A program made the translations under genes and the position numbers. A stretch of 19,793 nucleotides of DNA from Cylindrobasidium torrendii FP15055 ss-10 (lineage: Eukaryota > Basidiomycota > Agaricomycetes > Agaricales > Physalacriaceae): the NCBI GenBank assembly GCA_000934385.1, contig KN880796.1:1-19793 (forward strand), given 5' to 3'. The notes under the pieces were generated by a model. It was not told the DNA's origin. It was given only the letters and a program-made list of their open reading frames with translations, and did not search any database. Shown in pieces: positions 18,869-19,793 of the stretch (position 1 is its first letter; each line of letters begins with the position of its first letter).

Positions 18869-19664
18869 CTAATCCCGCAAACCCCTCTCACCGCGCTCGC
18901 GCTCATAGCTCGCAGGCGGCGGAGACCTCGGCCTCCCCCGCTCCCGCTCCTCATACTTCGGCGTCCTCGCCCTCGGAGACCTAGCCCTCGGAGACCTCGC
19001 ACGCTCACGTTCCACATCGTACTTCCCCGGCAGCGGGGACCTCGGCCGCTCCCGCTCACGCTCCACGTCGTATTTCACCGCAGGCGGCGGGGACCTCACT
19101 CGCTCGCGGTCGCGGTCGCGTTCCTCGTACTTGCTATCACCCGGCGGTGTCCTCGGACGACGTGCCATAGGGCTGGGCGTGCGCCGGCGCGGGGGAGGGC
19201 TCCGGCTCCGATGGTCGCTACGGCGGGGTGGCGGCGCGTCTGACGGTGGCCGGCGGTCGTACCTCCAAACCGCAGAAGGCGGGTTTTTGGCCCACTGTGA
19301 GATAAGGGGGGTTGGGGTTATGGTTAGCGTTCGTGTCGGTGTCGGGAATGTGTGATGCGAGGGATGGATGGATGGATGGATATCTGCGCATACACACTCA
19401 TCCGCGGACGGGGGGACGAGGAGGAGGAGGGAGGGCAACGGAATGGATTGTTGCGCGTAGGAGAGAAGGGGAAGAAGGGGAGTAAAGAGACGAACCTGGA
19501 TGCTCAAACGGTATCCTTCAAACATTCTTCCATGCCTACATAAAATGAATTCCCCTCATCAGCCCTGACCTCGCCCCCATCACAGAAGCTGCCGAAACCC
19601 CACGCACATATCATAATACGCATCCTCTGCATCGCGGTTGGAGCGGAACTCGACGAACGCGTAT
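18869..19664 (-). CDS. SR-type splicing factor with RRM and Arg/Glu/Ser-Pro tail, 5' partial
   Basis: Three exons are visible: 19664-19608, 19535-19496 and 19294-18869. The 5' part lies beyond the window. The introns are 72 nt (GTGCGT donor) and 201 nt (GTTCGT donor). The first exon encodes the RNP1-like YAFVEFRSNRDAEDAYYDM of an RRM. The second gives the last RRM strands, HGRMFEGYRLSIQ, continuing into WAKNPPSAVWRYDRRPP. The rest is a long low-complexity tail with at least three versions of a KYDVERERxRxRSPxP unit, SPRARSPRARTPKYEERERG, and an end reading GERGLRD. This layout matches fungal Srp1-like SR proteins acting in pre-mRNA splicing in the nucleus, where the RS-type tail would be phosphorylated by SR kinases. 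The exact ortholog cannot be set without the N terminus. Confidence 0.8.
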
Positions 19665-19793
19665 CTTCAATTCGGAAGAAAGGGGGAGAGGAGTATTGAG
19701 CTTTCGTGTAATTCGTATTTCGCCGTATCGTGTTCGAAAAAATCGGGGGCGTCCGGGCGGGGCGAGAGAAGATGGGGGTTGGGGGTGGGGTGG

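Overview
The window is a stretch of nuclear DNA from a filamentous fungus, most likely a basidiomycete (Agaricomycete type). The genes are broken by many short introns, mostly 49-90 nt, with GTRNGT donors, CTRAY-like branch sites and YAG acceptors. The recognisable proteins are eukaryotic housekeeping proteins with fungal architecture. No bacterial, organellar, rRNA, tRNA or CRISPR signal was seen. All gene models were spliced by hand from the sequence, keeping reading phase across every junction.

Left third (1-5620): a gene-poor stretch with a strong GC-rich hairpin (344-418), then two tandem paralogous genes on the minus strand (A, 1159-2286; B, 3490-4858). They share a promoter with a TATA-like box about 130 nt upstream of each start, sequence further upstream, and a modular structure. 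Every intron lies in phase 1, so every internal exon is a multiple of three. In gene B several 24-25 residue exons, with their flanking introns, look like successive copies of one exon-intron module. The products are low-complexity, probably disordered and probably nuclear, and I recognise no family. This is the most unusual system in the window.

Middle (5796-10538): PP28/PDAP1-type casein kinase substrate gene (minus) and the complex I LYR subunit NDUFA6 (plus) are divergent, with only 145 bp between start codons. Next come a doubtful small minus-strand gene (7615-7983), an unrecognised acidic-tailed protein (plus, 8247-9068) and an 81-residue protein of likely small beta-barrel fold (minus, 10183-10538) with a 16-bp minisatellite in its 5' region.

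10539-13265 is mostly decayed, repeat-bearing intergenic DNA with at least one gene relic. The right third holds an eight-exon SET2 histone H3K36 methyltransferase gene (minus, 13266-17283) with AWS, SET, post-SET, an alpha-helical middle region and SRI domain. The window ends inside an RRM plus RS/RE-repeat splicing-factor-like gene (minus, 18869 to beyond the edge). SET2, the SR-like protein and PP28 all point to basic nuclear functions, but nothing suggests a gene cluster with a joint pathway, apart from the A/B tandem pair.
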